Origin: Caballeronia sp. NK8
GTDB taxonomy: Bacteria > Pseudomonadota > Gammaproteobacteria > Burkholderiales > Burkholderiaceae
Direction of reading: 5' to 3'
Length of the DNA stretch: 64,000 nt
Assembly (NCBI RefSeq): GCF_018408855.1
Contig: NZ_AP024322.1
Span: forward strand, 1,550,001-1,614,000
Within the stretch, counting starts at the first letter, position 1; the number at the start of each line of letters is the position of its first letter. The translations under genes were made by a program, and so were the position numbers. Of the stretch, positions 36,442-45,387 are shown one piece after another. The notes under the pieces were generated by a model. It was not told the origin of the DNA and did not search any database. It saw only the letters and a program-made list of their open reading frames with translations.

Positions 36442-37683
36442 ATGGTAATTGCACGCAGTCTGCGCGCGCTCGACTGGCTGAATTTCTTTGTCGCCAACGT
36501 GCAGACCGGCTTCGGCCCTTTCATTGCTTCGTACCTCGCGGCCAACAAGTGGACGCAGGGCGAGATCGGCCTGATGCTTTCCGTCGGCACGATCAGCGCG
36601 ATGGCGAGCCAGTTGCCGGCAGGCGCGCTCGTCGACGCGATGCGCAACAAGAAGTTCGCCGCGCTCTCCGCGATCATCGCGATCATCGTGAGCGCGCTGC
36701 TGCTCGCCGCGAGCCCGACCTTCGTCCCGGTGTTCGCCGCCGAAGTGCTGCATGGCTTCGCGAGCTGCATGCTCGTCCCTGCGATGGCGGCGATCTCGCT
36801 CGCCCTCGTCTCACGCGCGGATCTCGGCGACCGGCTCGGCCGCAATGCGCGCTGGGCGTCGATCGGCAGCGCTTTGACGGCGGCGTTGATGGGTGCGTTC
36901 GGCGAGTATCTGTCGCTGCGCTCGGTGTTCTTTTTGACGGCCGCGCTTGCGTTGCCGGCGATCGTCGCGCTGCGCATGATTCATTACGATCTGGCGCCCG
37001 TGGTGCCGCGCGCGCCGCCGGGCAAGCCGAAGTTGACGCCCGAAGGTGAAGAGCGCGAATCCTTGCGCGAGTTGCTGAAGGACAGACGGCTTCTGATCTT
37101 TGCGGCGTGCGTGGTGCTCTTTCATCTCTCGAATGCGGCGATGCTCAATCTCGCCGCGGGCGAAGTCACTGCGCACATGGGCGACAACGTTCAACTCGTG
37201 ATTGCGGCGTGTATCATCGTGCCGCAGTTCATCGTTGCGGCGATGTCGCCGTGGGTCGGACGGCAGGCGCAGAAATGGGGGCGCAGGCCGGTGCTGATCC
37301 TCGGCTTTTGTGCGCTGCCGGTACGGGCGATTCTTTTTGCGGGCGTGAGCAGCCCTTACCTGCTCGTGCCGGTTCAGATGCTCGATGGCATCAGCGCGGC
37401 GGTGTTCGGTGTGATGCTGCCGCTCATCGCGGCGGATGTCGCGGGCGGCCGTGGGCATTACAACCTGACGATCGGATTTTTTGGACTTGCTGCGGGGGTG
37501 GGGGCTACGCTTTCCACAGCGGCGGCTGGGTTTGCCGCGGATCGCTTTGGCACTGCGATGAGCTTTTTCGGCCTCGCCGGGGCCGGGGCGCTTGCGGTGT
37601 TGATGGTGTGGCTGGCGATGCCGGAGACGCGGGGGGCGCATGGGGTGAAGGAGGAACCGGCTAAGCCGCCGGTGGAGGCTTGA
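36442..37683 (+). CDS. Major facilitator superfamily transporter
   Basis: A 413-residue protein with 12 predicted membrane helices. The segment QTGFGPFIASYLAANKWTQG near the start and the loop DRLGRNARWASIG resemble MFS proteins next to metabolic genes in Burkholderia. The substrate is unknown. The end is a Lys/Glu/Pro-rich tail (VKEEPAKPPVEA). It stops 22 bp before the palindromic repeat element at 37706. Confidence 0.88.
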   Translation: MVIARSLRALDWLNFFVANVQTGFGPFIASYLAANKWTQGEIGLMLSVGTISAMASQLPAGALVDAMRNKKFAALSAIIAIIVSALLLAASPTFVPVFAAEVLHGFASCMLVPAMAAISLALVSRADLGDRLGRNARWASIGSALTAALMGAFGEYLSLRSVFFLTAALALPAIVALRMIHYDLAPVVPRAPPGKPKLTPEGEERESLRELLKDRRLLIFAACVVLFHLSNAAMLNLAAGEVTAHMGDNVQLVIAACIIVPQFIVAAMSPWVGRQAQKWGRRPVLILGFCALPVRAILFAGVSSPYLLVPVQMLDGISAAVFGVMLPLIAADVAGGRGHYNLTIGFFGLAAGVGATLSTAAAGFAADRFGTAMSFFGLAGAGALAVLMVWLAMPETRGAHGVKEEPAKPPVEA

Positions 37684-37705
37684 TGGTTTTTTGTGTTGGG
37701 ATTTT

Positions 37706-38329
37706 GGGTTGATTAGGGTTACGTAGAATCCTGATTTCGTGTCGGTTTATTAGCACTGCCCCTGTGCGGGGCGGCAGTCACTTTCTTTGCTGCTGCAAAG
37801 AAAGTAACCAAAGAAAGCAGCTTTCCCCATCCAAAGTACTTCATGCCGGCCCCGGCACAGGCGAACAGTCTTGGCACAGCAGTAGCGAGTGCCCTCAAAG
37901 GCCAGACCGGGCTTGGACCGCGCACGGTCTGCCACATCGCGCCACAAAACAAACTGGTTCAGCACGAAATGGCTCCGGCCCGCTACGCGGCCGATGGGCT
38001 AATCGGGTCTGCGTGGGCTTCTGCGTTTCTCTTTTCTCGTCGGTTTCCCTTGCATACCCAACGGCAGCGCGTAGCGCTGTGCCGATGCTATTTCGTGCTG
38101 AACCAGCGCACTAGAAGAACTAGCTAGTCAGACCGTGCGCGGTCCACGCCCGGTTAGGCCTACGAGGGCACTCGCTACAGAGGCCACGAACAACGAGAAG
38201 AACACCCAAATTGCGTGTGACCGCGGGCGTCTCGAGCTGCTTTCTTTGGTTACTTTCTTTGCAGCAGCAAAGAAAGTGACTGCCGCCCCGCACAGGGGCA
38301 GTGCTAATAGACCGACACGAAACCGGGAT
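37706..38329. repeat. Giant imperfect palindrome, copy 1 of a dispersed repeat (~620 bp)
   Basis: The two halves of this stretch are reverse complements of each other over about 300 bp each. The ends (about 37728-37820 and 38240-38329) match almost perfectly, each carrying CACTGCCCCTGTGCGGGG and a local hairpin CTTTCTTTGC-TGCT-GCAAAGAAAG (37781-37804 and, with an AGCA loop, 38253-38276). Inner parts also pair, for example GCGAGTGCCCTC with GAGGGCACTCGC and TTCAGCACGAAAT with ATTTCGTGCTGAA. A second copy is at 49176-51087. It lies between convergent genes 22 bp after an MFS stop and is not protein coding by appearance. Confidence 0.9.
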
Positions 38330-38364
38330 CCAGCGACAACAACAACAAACCAACAACAACAACC

Positions 38365-39747
38365 TCACCTCAACGGCCTCAACCCCTCAAGCAAAGTCGG
38401 AATCAACTCACTCACTGTAGGATGAATATGCATAGCCCGCTGCAGCGTAGAAAACGGCGCATCCGCATTCATGCTATCGATGAAAGTATGAATCACCTCA
38501 TCCCCTTCAATGCCATAAATCGCCGCACCTAAAAACCGCATCGATTGCGCATCGACGAGCGCCTTCATGAACCCATCCGTCTCCCCGCGCTCCCGCGCGC
38601 GCCCCACGCGAGTCATCGGCATCGTTGCGATGAGCGCATCCCGTCCATCCTTGCGCACCTCCTCCTCGCTCATGCCCACCCGCGCAAACGGAGGATCGAC
38701 AAAAACCGCATAAGCCATGATGCGCGTATCGGCGCTGCGCGATTCCCCATCGAGCAGATTCGAAGCAATGATCTCGTAATCGTTCCACGACGTATGCGTA
38801 AACGCCCCGCGCCCGTTCACATCGCCCAGCGCATAGACGCCTTCGACACGAGTGCGCAACTGCCCGTCCACATCGATCATGCCGTGCCGGTTCACCGCGA
38901 TGCCCGCATGCTCCAGCCCCAGATCGTCGGTGTTCGGCGTGCGGCCCGTCGCGAACAGCAGATGCGATGCGTCGATCGTGTCAGCACCGCTCGATATGCG
39001 TACGCCTCCCGCCGACGGCTCCACGCGTTCGATCCGCGCCCCGAAGCGAAACTCGATGCCCTCGCGCACGAACACATCCTGCATCGCGCGCGCGACGTCC
39101 TCGTCCTCACGCGCCAGAATGCGATCGCCCCGCACGAGCAAGGTCACGCGACTGCCGAAGCGGCGGAACATCTGCCCGAATTCGAGCGCGATATAACTCG
39201 CCCCGACAATCACGAGATGCTCCGGCACCTCGGTCAGTTCCAGGATCGTCGAATTGGTCAGATACGGCACGCGCCCGAGCCCGTCGATCTCCGGCACCAC
39301 CGCGCGCGTGCCCGTGTTGATGAACACGAGATCGGCGTCGATGTCCTGCGTCGAGCCATCGCTCGCTTCGATCGAAAGCGCATGCGGCCCCGTGAAGCGT
39401 CCGTGCCCCTTGAACACGGTGAGGTTCTCCGTGCCGCGCAGCCACTTCTCGATACCCGTGCGCGAGCCGCCGATCACCTCGTCCTTGCGTGCCTTCACGC
39501 GCGCCATGTCGATGGTGATATCGCCGCCGATCATCACGCCGTATTGCGCCGCCGTGCGCGCGACATGCGCAGCCCGCGCGCTCGCAACATAGGTCTTGGT
39601 CGGCGTGCAGCCGACGTTCACGCAGGTGCCGCCAAACAGATGCCGCTCGATCACCGCCGTGCGCCTGCCGCTTTGCGCGAGCCGCACGGCAAGCGGCGAG
39701 CCGCCCTGCCCTGTGCCGATGACCACCGCATCGAAATGCTGTGACAT
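38365..39747 (-). CDS. FAD-dependent pyridine nucleotide-disulfide oxidoreductase (MerA/Lpd-like)
   Basis: The start at 39747 (MSQHFDAVVIGTGQGG) gives 460 residues. FAD-binding GTGQGG is near residue 11, and the redox disulfide is GGTCVNVGC (Cys42, Cys47). NAD-binding GASYIALEFG, FAD-binding GVYALGDVNG and the C-terminal HIHPTVSELIP (His-x-x-x-x-Glu dyad) are intact. It has no N-terminal MerP-like domain and no C-terminal Cys pair, so mercuric reductase activity is doubtful. It is probably a general disulfide or quinone reductase. It is divergent from the antiporter gene. Confidence 0.85.
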   Translation of the reverse strand: MSQHFDAVVIGTGQGGSPLAVRLAQSGRRTAVIERHLFGGTCVNVGCTPTKTYVASARAAHVARTAAQYGVMIGGDITIDMARVKARKDEVIGGSRTGIEKWLRGTENLTVFKGHGRFTGPHALSIEASDGSTQDIDADLVFINTGTRAVVPEIDGLGRVPYLTNSTILELTEVPEHLVIVGASYIALEFGQMFRRFGSRVTLLVRGDRILAREDEDVARAMQDVFVREGIEFRFGARIERVEPSAGGVRISSGADTIDASHLLFATGRTPNTDDLGLEHAGIAVNRHGMIDVDGQLRTRVEGVYALGDVNGRGAFTHTSWNDYEIIASNLLDGESRSADTRIMAYAVFVDPPFARVGMSEEEVRKDGRDALIATMPMTRVGRARERGETDGFMKALVDAQSMRFLGAAIYGIEGDEVIHTFIDSMNADAPFSTLQRAMHIHPTVSELIPTLLEGLRPLR

Positions 39748-39944
39748 GCTGGTTCTCCCCCGGCCGTATGCGCCGCCGACGCAACCGACCGTGCGAATGA
39801 AGCGGATGACGAATGAAGATGCCGCAACCGAATTGCATCTTACGCGCATGCAGATGAGCGGTCAGACGCCCTGCCCGACGCACGTCCAGCGGGCACGGGC
39901 ATGGCTCGTGCTGTCGATGAACGGTACACGAAACAAAGGCATTC

Positions 39945-41258
39945 ATGATCGAGACGATCTGGTTTCTCGTCGTCGGCGGCCTGCTCATTTTGATGGGCCT
40001 CGCCAGTTCGACTTTCAAGCGCCTGCCGATCAGCACGGCGATGTGCTATCTCGCGATCGGCGTCGCGATGGGCCCCGGCGCGGCCAATCTGCTGAAGCTC
40101 GATCTCACGACCGATGCGACCGTCCTGCGCCGCATCACCGAAGTCGCGATGCTGGTGTCGCTGTTCGCGATCGGCCTGAGACTGCGCGTGCCGCCCACCG
40201 ACCGCCTCTGGTTTCTGCCAGTCCGCCTCGGCCTCGTCGCGATGGTGCTGACGGTCGCCGCGCTCACGCTCTTCGCCGCCTACGCGCTCGGGCTCAGTTG
40301 GGGCCCGGCGCTGTTGCTCGCCGCGATGCTCGCCCCGACCGATCCCGTCCTCGCGCACGACGTGCAGGTGGAAACGCCCGGCGACATCGACATGCTGCGC
40401 TTTTCGCTGACGGGCGAAGGCGGCCTGAACGACGGCATCGCGCTGCCCTTCGCGCTGCTGGGCATCGCGGTATGCCGCTTCGAGACGACGCCGGGCGAGG
40501 CGCTGCACTGGGACTTCGCGTTGCAGGCCGTGTGGGGTATAGCGGGCGCGCTGGCGATCGGCTGGCTGCTCGGCGCGGTGTCGGTGCGGCTCGTCGCGTA
40601 TCTGCGCACGCGCCACGGCCAAGCGCTCGGGCCGGAGGGTTTCTATGCGCTCGGGCTGATCGCGCTGTCTTATGGCGTCGCGGAGTTGCTGCATACGTAT
40701 GCGTTTCTTGCGGTGTTCGCGGCCGGCCTGTCGATGCGTCGTGTCGAGCAGAAGACCAGCGGCGGCAAGTCCGCGCGCGAGGCAGTCGGCAACATCGATG
40801 CAGACGATGTCGGCGCCGCCGCGGCCGATCCCGAGCGCGCGCACGCCTTCATGGCCGAGCGCGTGCACGGCTTCACGATCGAGCTGGAGCGCATCGCCGA
40901 AGTCGCGATCATGCTGATCGTCGGCGCCGTGCTCGCGACGATGTGGCGCGATCTCTTCACCTGGCAGGCCGGCGCGCTGATAGTCGCGCTGTTCTTCGTG
41001 CTGCGGCCCGCGGCGGTCGAGGCATCGCTCATCGGTTCGCGCGCGGCGGGGCCGCAAAGGCGGCTGATGAGCTGGTTCGGCATACGCGGCGTCGGCTCGT
41101 TCTACTATCTGCTGTACGCGCTGGAACATGCGCCGCATGACGTGGCCGCGCCGCTCGCGCCGCTCGTCGTCGCGACGATCGCGGCTTCGGTCATCGTGCA
41201 CGGCATCACCGCGACGCCGCTCATGAACCGCTATCAGCGCGCACGCAAAGACGCATGA
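39945..41258 (+). CDS. CPA1-type Na+(K+)/H+ antiporter
   Basis: A 437-residue membrane protein with about 12 helices and CPA1 features: the acidic ion site in LAAMLAPTDPVLAHDVQV, then EGGLNDGIALPFALLGIAV. The sequence SFYYLLYALEHAPHDVAAPL lies near the C-terminus. It exchanges monovalent cations for protons across the inner membrane. The stop overlaps the next gene's ATG (ATGA), so the P-loop kinase gene is translationally coupled to it. Confidence 0.9.
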   Translation: MIETIWFLVVGGLLILMGLASSTFKRLPISTAMCYLAIGVAMGPGAANLLKLDLTTDATVLRRITEVAMLVSLFAIGLRLRVPPTDRLWFLPVRLGLVAMVLTVAALTLFAAYALGLSWGPALLLAAMLAPTDPVLAHDVQVETPGDIDMLRFSLTGEGGLNDGIALPFALLGIAVCRFETTPGEALHWDFALQAVWGIAGALAIGWLLGAVSVRLVAYLRTRHGQALGPEGFYALGLIALSYGVAELLHTYAFLAVFAAGLSMRRVEQKTSGGKSAREAVGNIDADDVGAAAADPERAHAFMAERVHGFTIELERIAEVAIMLIVGAVLATMWRDLFTWQAGALIVALFFVLRPAAVEASLIGSRAAGPQRRLMSWFGIRGVGSFYYLLYALEHAPHDVAAPLAPLVVATIAASVIVHGITATPLMNRYQRARKDA

Positions 41259-41860
41259 TCTTTTATCGAGGTCCATCAGGCGTGAAGCATCTGATCTTCT
41301 TCTGCGGCCATGCGGGCACCGGCAAGACGACGCTCGCCAAACAGCTGTTCGCGCCGCTCATGCAGGCGACCGGCGAGCCTTTCTGCTTACTCGACAAGGA
41401 CACGCTCTACGGCGCGTATAGCGCGGCGGCAATTGGCGCGCTCACGGGCGATCCGCACGACCGCGACAGTCCGCTCTTCATCGCGCATTTCCGCGATCCG
41501 GAATACCGTTGTCTCATCGATACCGCCGCGGAAAATCTTGCGCTCGGCGTGAGCGTCGCCGTGGTCGCGCCGCTGACGCGTGAAGTGCGCGCCTCACGCC
41601 TGTTCGATCGCGCATGGCTCGGCATCGGCGATGATGTGGCCGTTCGCGTCGTCTGGGTGCACGTGGATGAGGATATGGCGCGCGAGCGCATCGTCGCGCG
41701 CGGCGATCCGAACGATGCGTACAAGCTCGCGCACTGGGAGGAATATCGTCAGCGGCTTTTCGTGCCGGACGCGGCGCTCGCGCAGACGCTCGTCATGTTC
41801 GACAATACCGAAGCCGACGACGACGCGCGCGAGGCACTGCTCGCGCGCCTGATCCGTTAA
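41255..41860 (+). CDS. P-loop kinase-like protein (AAA_33/Zeta-toxin-like fold)
   Basis: The 201-residue protein contains an intact Walker A, FFCGHAGTGKTTLAKQLF, at about residues 14-31, and a lid-type region with VDEDMARERIVARGDPNDAY. These are signs of small nucleotide-dependent kinases. Start MIFYRGPSG overlaps the antiporter stop by 4 bp. The phosphorylation target is unknown. Its 3' end overlaps the convergent dehydrogenase by 4 bp. Confidence 0.75.
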   Translation: MIFYRGPSGVKHLIFFCGHAGTGKTTLAKQLFAPLMQATGEPFCLLDKDTLYGAYSAAAIGALTGDPHDRDSPLFIAHFRDPEYRCLIDTAAENLALGVSVAVVAPLTREVRASRLFDRAWLGIGDDVAVRVVWVHVDEDMARERIVARGDPNDAYKLAHWEEYRQRLFVPDAALAQTLVMFDNTEADDDAREALLARLIR

Positions 41861-42972
41861 GCAGCCGCCAGTTGCCGCGCCGTCGCCACCGCGTTCGCGC
41901 CTTCGTACAGCTTGCCGAAGCGGTTGTTGAGGAACGCATCGAGCGGCACCTGCTCCTGACGCACGAAGCCGCTTTGCGGCAGCACGCCTTCGCGGAACAG
42001 ATCGAGCTCCGCGCAGATCGCGCCGGCGGTCGTGATCTGGATCGCGCTCATCGGCACGCCGCACACGTCCTTCGCGAAAATCTTGCGCGTGAACACGTCC
42101 TGCACGAGTTGCCCGCGGCGCATGCCCGTCACCGTGACGAAGATCAATACGACGTCCTGCGCCGTCGATGGCACTGCGCGCTTGAGCATCGACTTGAGTC
42201 CGTCGCGATCGGTGGACATGCGCAGATCGTCGAGCAGGAACTTCATCAGGTCGCGATGGCCGGGATAGCGCACCGACTTGTAATCGAGTGTCTCGACCTT
42301 GCCCGCGAGCGTCTCGCACAAGGTGCCGAGGCCGCCCGACGTGTTGAACGCTTCATACTCGATGCCGTCGAGCGAAAAATGCTCGACGCCTTCGAGCGGC
42401 TGCACCCACTGCGTGCGGCCTTCGCGGATCGCCTCGCACGGCTGGCAATACTCGTTGATGAGGCCGTCGATGCTCCACGTCAGGTTGTACTTCAGCGCGT
42501 TGGTCGGAAACTCGGGCAGCGCGCCGACGCGCATCTTCACCTCGCGCACGTCGTCGAGGCGCTTCGCCAGATCGTGCGCGACGATGCCGATGAAGCCCGG
42601 CGCAAGACCGCATTGCGGCATGAACGCGAGCTCGGAATCGTCAGCGATGGCGCGGATCGCGTGCGTCGCGCGCACGTCTTCGGTCAGATCGAAATAGTGG
42701 ACGCCCGCCGCTTTCGCCGCCGACGCGACGTTGATCGCGAGGTAATACGGCAGCGCGTTGACGAGCGCATCGAAGCCGATCAGCGCCTGGCGCAACGCGG
42801 GCGTATCGGCGGAATCGACGCGGCGCGTCGGGATACCCTGCGCATCGAGCAGCGCGAGCGCATGCTCGTCGCGATCGAACGCGACGACTTCGAAATCCCC
42901 CGTTTCACGCAGCAAATGGGCAATGCTCTGGCCGATCAATCCGGCGCCGACGAGGGCCACTTTCATATTCAT
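41857..42972 (-). CDS. Saccharopine/lysine dehydrogenase-family protein
   Basis: The 371-residue protein starts MNMKVALVGAGLIGQSIAHLL, an NAD-binding Rossmann motif, followed by the saccharopine-dehydrogenase-like region (CGLAPGFIGIVAHDLAKR, TWSIDGLINEYCQPC). This resembles lysine 6-dehydrogenase or carboxynorspermidine-type enzymes that act on lysine or a related diamine. An Lrp/AsnC gene lies just upstream on the same strand, supporting amino-acid-responsive control. The precise substrate is unproved. Confidence 0.82.
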   Translation of the reverse strand: MNMKVALVGAGLIGQSIAHLLRETGDFEVVAFDRDEHALALLDAQGIPTRRVDSADTPALRQALIGFDALVNALPYYLAINVASAAKAAGVHYFDLTEDVRATHAIRAIADDSELAFMPQCGLAPGFIGIVAHDLAKRLDDVREVKMRVGALPEFPTNALKYNLTWSIDGLINEYCQPCEAIREGRTQWVQPLEGVEHFSLDGIEYEAFNTSGGLGTLCETLAGKVETLDYKSVRYPGHRDLMKFLLDDLRMSTDRDGLKSMLKRAVPSTAQDVVLIFVTVTGMRRGQLVQDVFTRKIFAKDVCGVPMSAIQITTAGAICAELDLFREGVLPQSGFVRQEQVPLDAFLNNRFGKLYEGANAVATARQLAAA

Positions 42973-43061
42973 CTCCTTGGTGTGTGAGTTTCGCCAATCG
43001 GCTTCTTCACACAGTTTAGGAGCGCGTGAATATTGATCACAGACGCAAAATGATGCGCTTC

Positions 43062-43109
43062 GACGAGGTTTTTCGTCATTTTGACCATTCGATACGACGA
43101 TTCGTATCG
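43062..43109. promoter_or_regulatory. Paired palindromes between the Lrp and dehydrogenase genes
   Basis: A perfect 8-bp-arm inverted repeat CGATACGA-N4-TCGTATCG (43090-43109) lies just after the Lrp stop. A smaller repeat GACGA..TCGTC (43062-43077) is closer to the dehydrogenase start at 42972. There is no T-tract, so operators for the Lrp protein are more likely than a terminator. Confidence 0.5.
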
Positions 43110-43114
43110 TTGCC

Positions 43115-43585
43115 TCAGCCGACGCGGTCGATCTTGCGCGCGAGGATGATCGACGTCGTAGTCCGCTCGACGCCTTCCAGCGCGCCGATCTCGTCGAGCA
43201 GATCGTTCAGGCGGTCGGGGGAATCGGCGCGCAGCCAGGCGACGTAATCGAACTCGCCGCTCACCGCGCAGAGCAACTGGATCTCCGGCATGCGCGCGAA
43301 GCGCTTTTGCAGATCGCGGCCGTACTTCGGCGTGAGCTTGATGCCGACATACGCCTGTATGCTCGCATCGAGCACGTCCTGGCCGAGCCGCACGCCGTAG
43401 CCCGCGATCACGTTGTTCTTTTCCAGCCGGGCGATGCGCGCGATCACCGTCGTGCGCGCGACACCCAGTTGCCGCGCAAGATTCGCGACGCTCTCTCGCG
43501 CGTCCATCTGCAGGAGCGCGACCAGATTGCGATCGATGTCGTCGAGCTGATCGAGGCGCGGCGGTCTCATGAGGGCGTCGTCCAT
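43115..43585 (-). CDS. Lrp/AsnC-family transcriptional regulator
   Basis: The 156-residue protein has an N-terminal winged helix (LDDIDRNLVALLQMDARESVANLARQLGVARTTVIARIARLE, in consecutive parts) and an AsnC-type domain with QAYVGIKLTPKYGRDLQ and CAVSGEFDYVAWLRADS. It is likely to control the lysine/saccharopine dehydrogenase 142 bp downstream in response to an amino acid. Confidence 0.9.
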   Translation of the reverse strand: MDDALMRPPRLDQLDDIDRNLVALLQMDARESVANLARQLGVARTTVIARIARLEKNNVIAGYGVRLGQDVLDASIQAYVGIKLTPKYGRDLQKRFARMPEIQLLCAVSGEFDYVAWLRADSPDRLNDLLDEIGALEGVERTTTSIILARKIDRVG

Positions 43586-43695
43586 GGAATTTTGTGTTTC
43601 GCGTTATGCGTTTTGAATGCCATCGGGCATCCGGTGTTTTGTGTTTTGCATTATGGCCGAGACGACGGCGCGAATCGAACGCCGATCAGATGCCG

Positions 43696-44586
43696 TCACA
43701 CGCCGAGCTTCGCCACCATGAAATCGACGAAGCTCGCGAGCTTGGGTGTCGCGCGCGTGTCGCGCGGATAGACGAGATGCACGGGCGATGGCTTCGGCAG
43801 GAAGTCTTGCAGCACGGCGACGAGCGCGCCGCTCTTCAGTTCATCCTCGACGAGCGCATGCGGCTGAAGCACGAGACCGAAACCCGCGAGCGCGGCCTTT
43901 CTGAGCGCCTGGCCGTTGTTCGTGCGAAAGCGCGACGACTGCGTGCGGTGCGCGTGCATCGCCTCATCCTCGCCTTCGAGCCGCCAGCCCGCCTCGCGGC
44001 CCTGATGCACGAAGCCGAGGCACTCGTGGCGCGCGAGATCGGCGGGCGTCGCGGGCGTGCCCACGCGCGCGAGATATGCGGGCGCTCCGCACACGGTCAT
44101 CGCATACGGTTTGAGCGGGCGCGCGACGAAGCTCGAATCGGCGAGCGTGCCGATACGCACAGCGGCATCGAAGCCTTCTTCGACGATATCGACCATGCGA
44201 TTCGTGAGATCGAGTTCGACCGTGATCTGCGCGAACGCCGCGAGAAACTCGGTCACGGCGGGTGTGACGAACTGCACGCCGTACGTGAGCGGCACGGTCA
44301 CGCGCAATACGCCACGCGGCGTCGCGCTCATGGATTCGGCGAGCGAATCGGCCGCATCGACTTCCGCGAGAATGCGGCGGCAGCGCGCGTAATATTCGCG
44401 GCCGATCTCGGTCAGGCTCTGACGGCGCGTCGTGCGTACGATGAGGCGCGCATCGAGCCGCGCCTCCAGCGCCTGCAGATGCTTGCCGGCCATCGGCGCG
44501 GAGATGGAGAAGCGCTCGGCGGCGGCGCTCAGGCTGCCCGCCTCCACGATGGCTACGAAGACCCGCATGCTCAACAAGGTATCCAC
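43696..44586 (-). CDS. LysR-family transcriptional regulator
   Basis: The start is taken as GTG 44586 (VDTLLSMRVFVAIVEAGS), giving 296 residues, the usual length; ATG 44685 would add a 33-residue tail unlike the family. The winged helix with SLSAAAERFSISAPMAGKHL, in which MAGKH replaces the more common PSVSR, is followed by an effector domain. It is divergent from a Spy-like periplasmic gene at 44750. Targets are unknown. Confidence 0.88.
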   Translation of the reverse strand: MDTLLSMRVFVAIVEAGSLSAAAERFSISAPMAGKHLQALEARLDARLIVRTTRRQSLTEIGREYYARCRRILAEVDAADSLAESMSATPRGVLRVTVPLTYGVQFVTPAVTEFLAAFAQITVELDLTNRMVDIVEEGFDAAVRIGTLADSSFVARPLKPYAMTVCGAPAYLARVGTPATPADLARHECLGFVHQGREAGWRLEGEDEAMHAHRTQSSRFRTNNGQALRKAALAGFGLVLQPHALVEDELKSGALVAVLQDFLPKPSPVHLVYPRDTRATPKLASFVDFMVAKLGV

Positions 44587-44749
44587 TGCGTAATTTTCCA
44601 GAGACGTATCGAATGTAAGCAGTTGTGGCAATGCGGCCGAATCCGCATGCAATCGTGATACTAATATCCGCCGATGGTGTGCCATCGCGCTGCCTTTTCA
44701 TGCAGCTTACGAAGCACGCCGCTTTCCTTATCGATCGAAGGTAACCCGA

Positions 44750-45268
44750 ATGAAAAGAACACTCGTTGCATTGGCCGCATTTTGCGCATTGAGCCCGGTA
44801 TTCGCGCAATCGTCGGCGCCCGCGGCGGCATCGGCGCCGGCCATGCAGGCCACGGCATCCGCACCGGCCGCCAGCAAGCGCGAGGCGCGCGTCGAAGAGC
44901 GTATCGCGGAACTGCATTCGAGCCTCAAGATCACGCCGCAGCAGGAAGACCAGTGGTCGAAGTTCGCCGACGTGATGCGCGACAACGGCCGCACGATGGC
45001 CGATCTGTATCGCCAGCGCATCGCGCAGCGCAAGACCATGTCCGCGCTCGACGACATGAAGCAATACGAGCAGATCACGCAGGCCAACGCCGATGGCACG
45101 AAGCGTCTCGTCGAAGCGTTCGAGCCGCTTTACGCGAGCCTTTCGCCCGAGCAGAAGAAGCTGGCCGATACGAGCTTCCGCGACGAGCACGGCAAGTCGC
45201 GCCAGAATCGCGCGCATCGCCACCCGCATGCGGCAGCAGCGGATGCCGCTTCCGCGACGAAGCCCTGA
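44750..45268 (+). CDS. Periplasmic LTXXQ-motif protein (Spy/CpxP-like)
   Basis: A 172-residue protein with a signal peptide (MKRTLVALAAFCALSPVFA), an Ala/Ser/Pro-rich spacer, then a helical domain with KITPQQEDQWSKFADVMRDN and LSPEQKKLADTSFRDEHG, two copies of the L-S/T-x-x-Q type motif. Spy/CpxP proteins are periplasmic chaperones or stress sensors. The C-terminus is His/Ala-rich. A strong terminator follows. Confidence 0.87.
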   Translation: MKRTLVALAAFCALSPVFAQSSAPAAASAPAMQATASAPAASKREARVEERIAELHSSLKITPQQEDQWSKFADVMRDNGRTMADLYRQRIAQRKTMSALDDMKQYEQITQANADGTKRLVEAFEPLYASLSPEQKKLADTSFRDEHGKSRQNRAHRHPHAAAADAASATKP

Positions 45269-45286
45269 ACGAGCGCAGGGCCGAAC

Positions 45287-45317
45287 AGCCCGCATCGCAC
45301 GATGCGGGCTTTTTTTC
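45287..45317 (+). terminator. Rho-independent terminator of the Spy-like gene
   Basis: Perfect 10-bp arms AGCCCGCATC and GATGCGGGCT around a GCAC loop are followed directly by a T-tract (T8 counting the last stem base). Confidence 0.9.
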
Positions 45318-45387
45318 GTCCGCCGGGTGCAAAATGGCGCGAATGCCGTTACGATCCCGCACCGTCAATGCCATACCGAATCGCACC

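Noticed and set aside
37843..38127. Open frame inside copy 1 of the palindromic element, with a similar frame in copy 2 (about 50650-50879)
   Set aside because: The two frames look alike only because the DNA is similar. Most differences change amino acids, the frame is Arg/Ala/Cys-rich nonsense, there is no ribosome site, and the other strand has comparable frames.
38365..39747. Mercuric reductase
   Set aside because: It lacks the MerP-like domain and the C-terminal Cys pair, and no mer genes are around.
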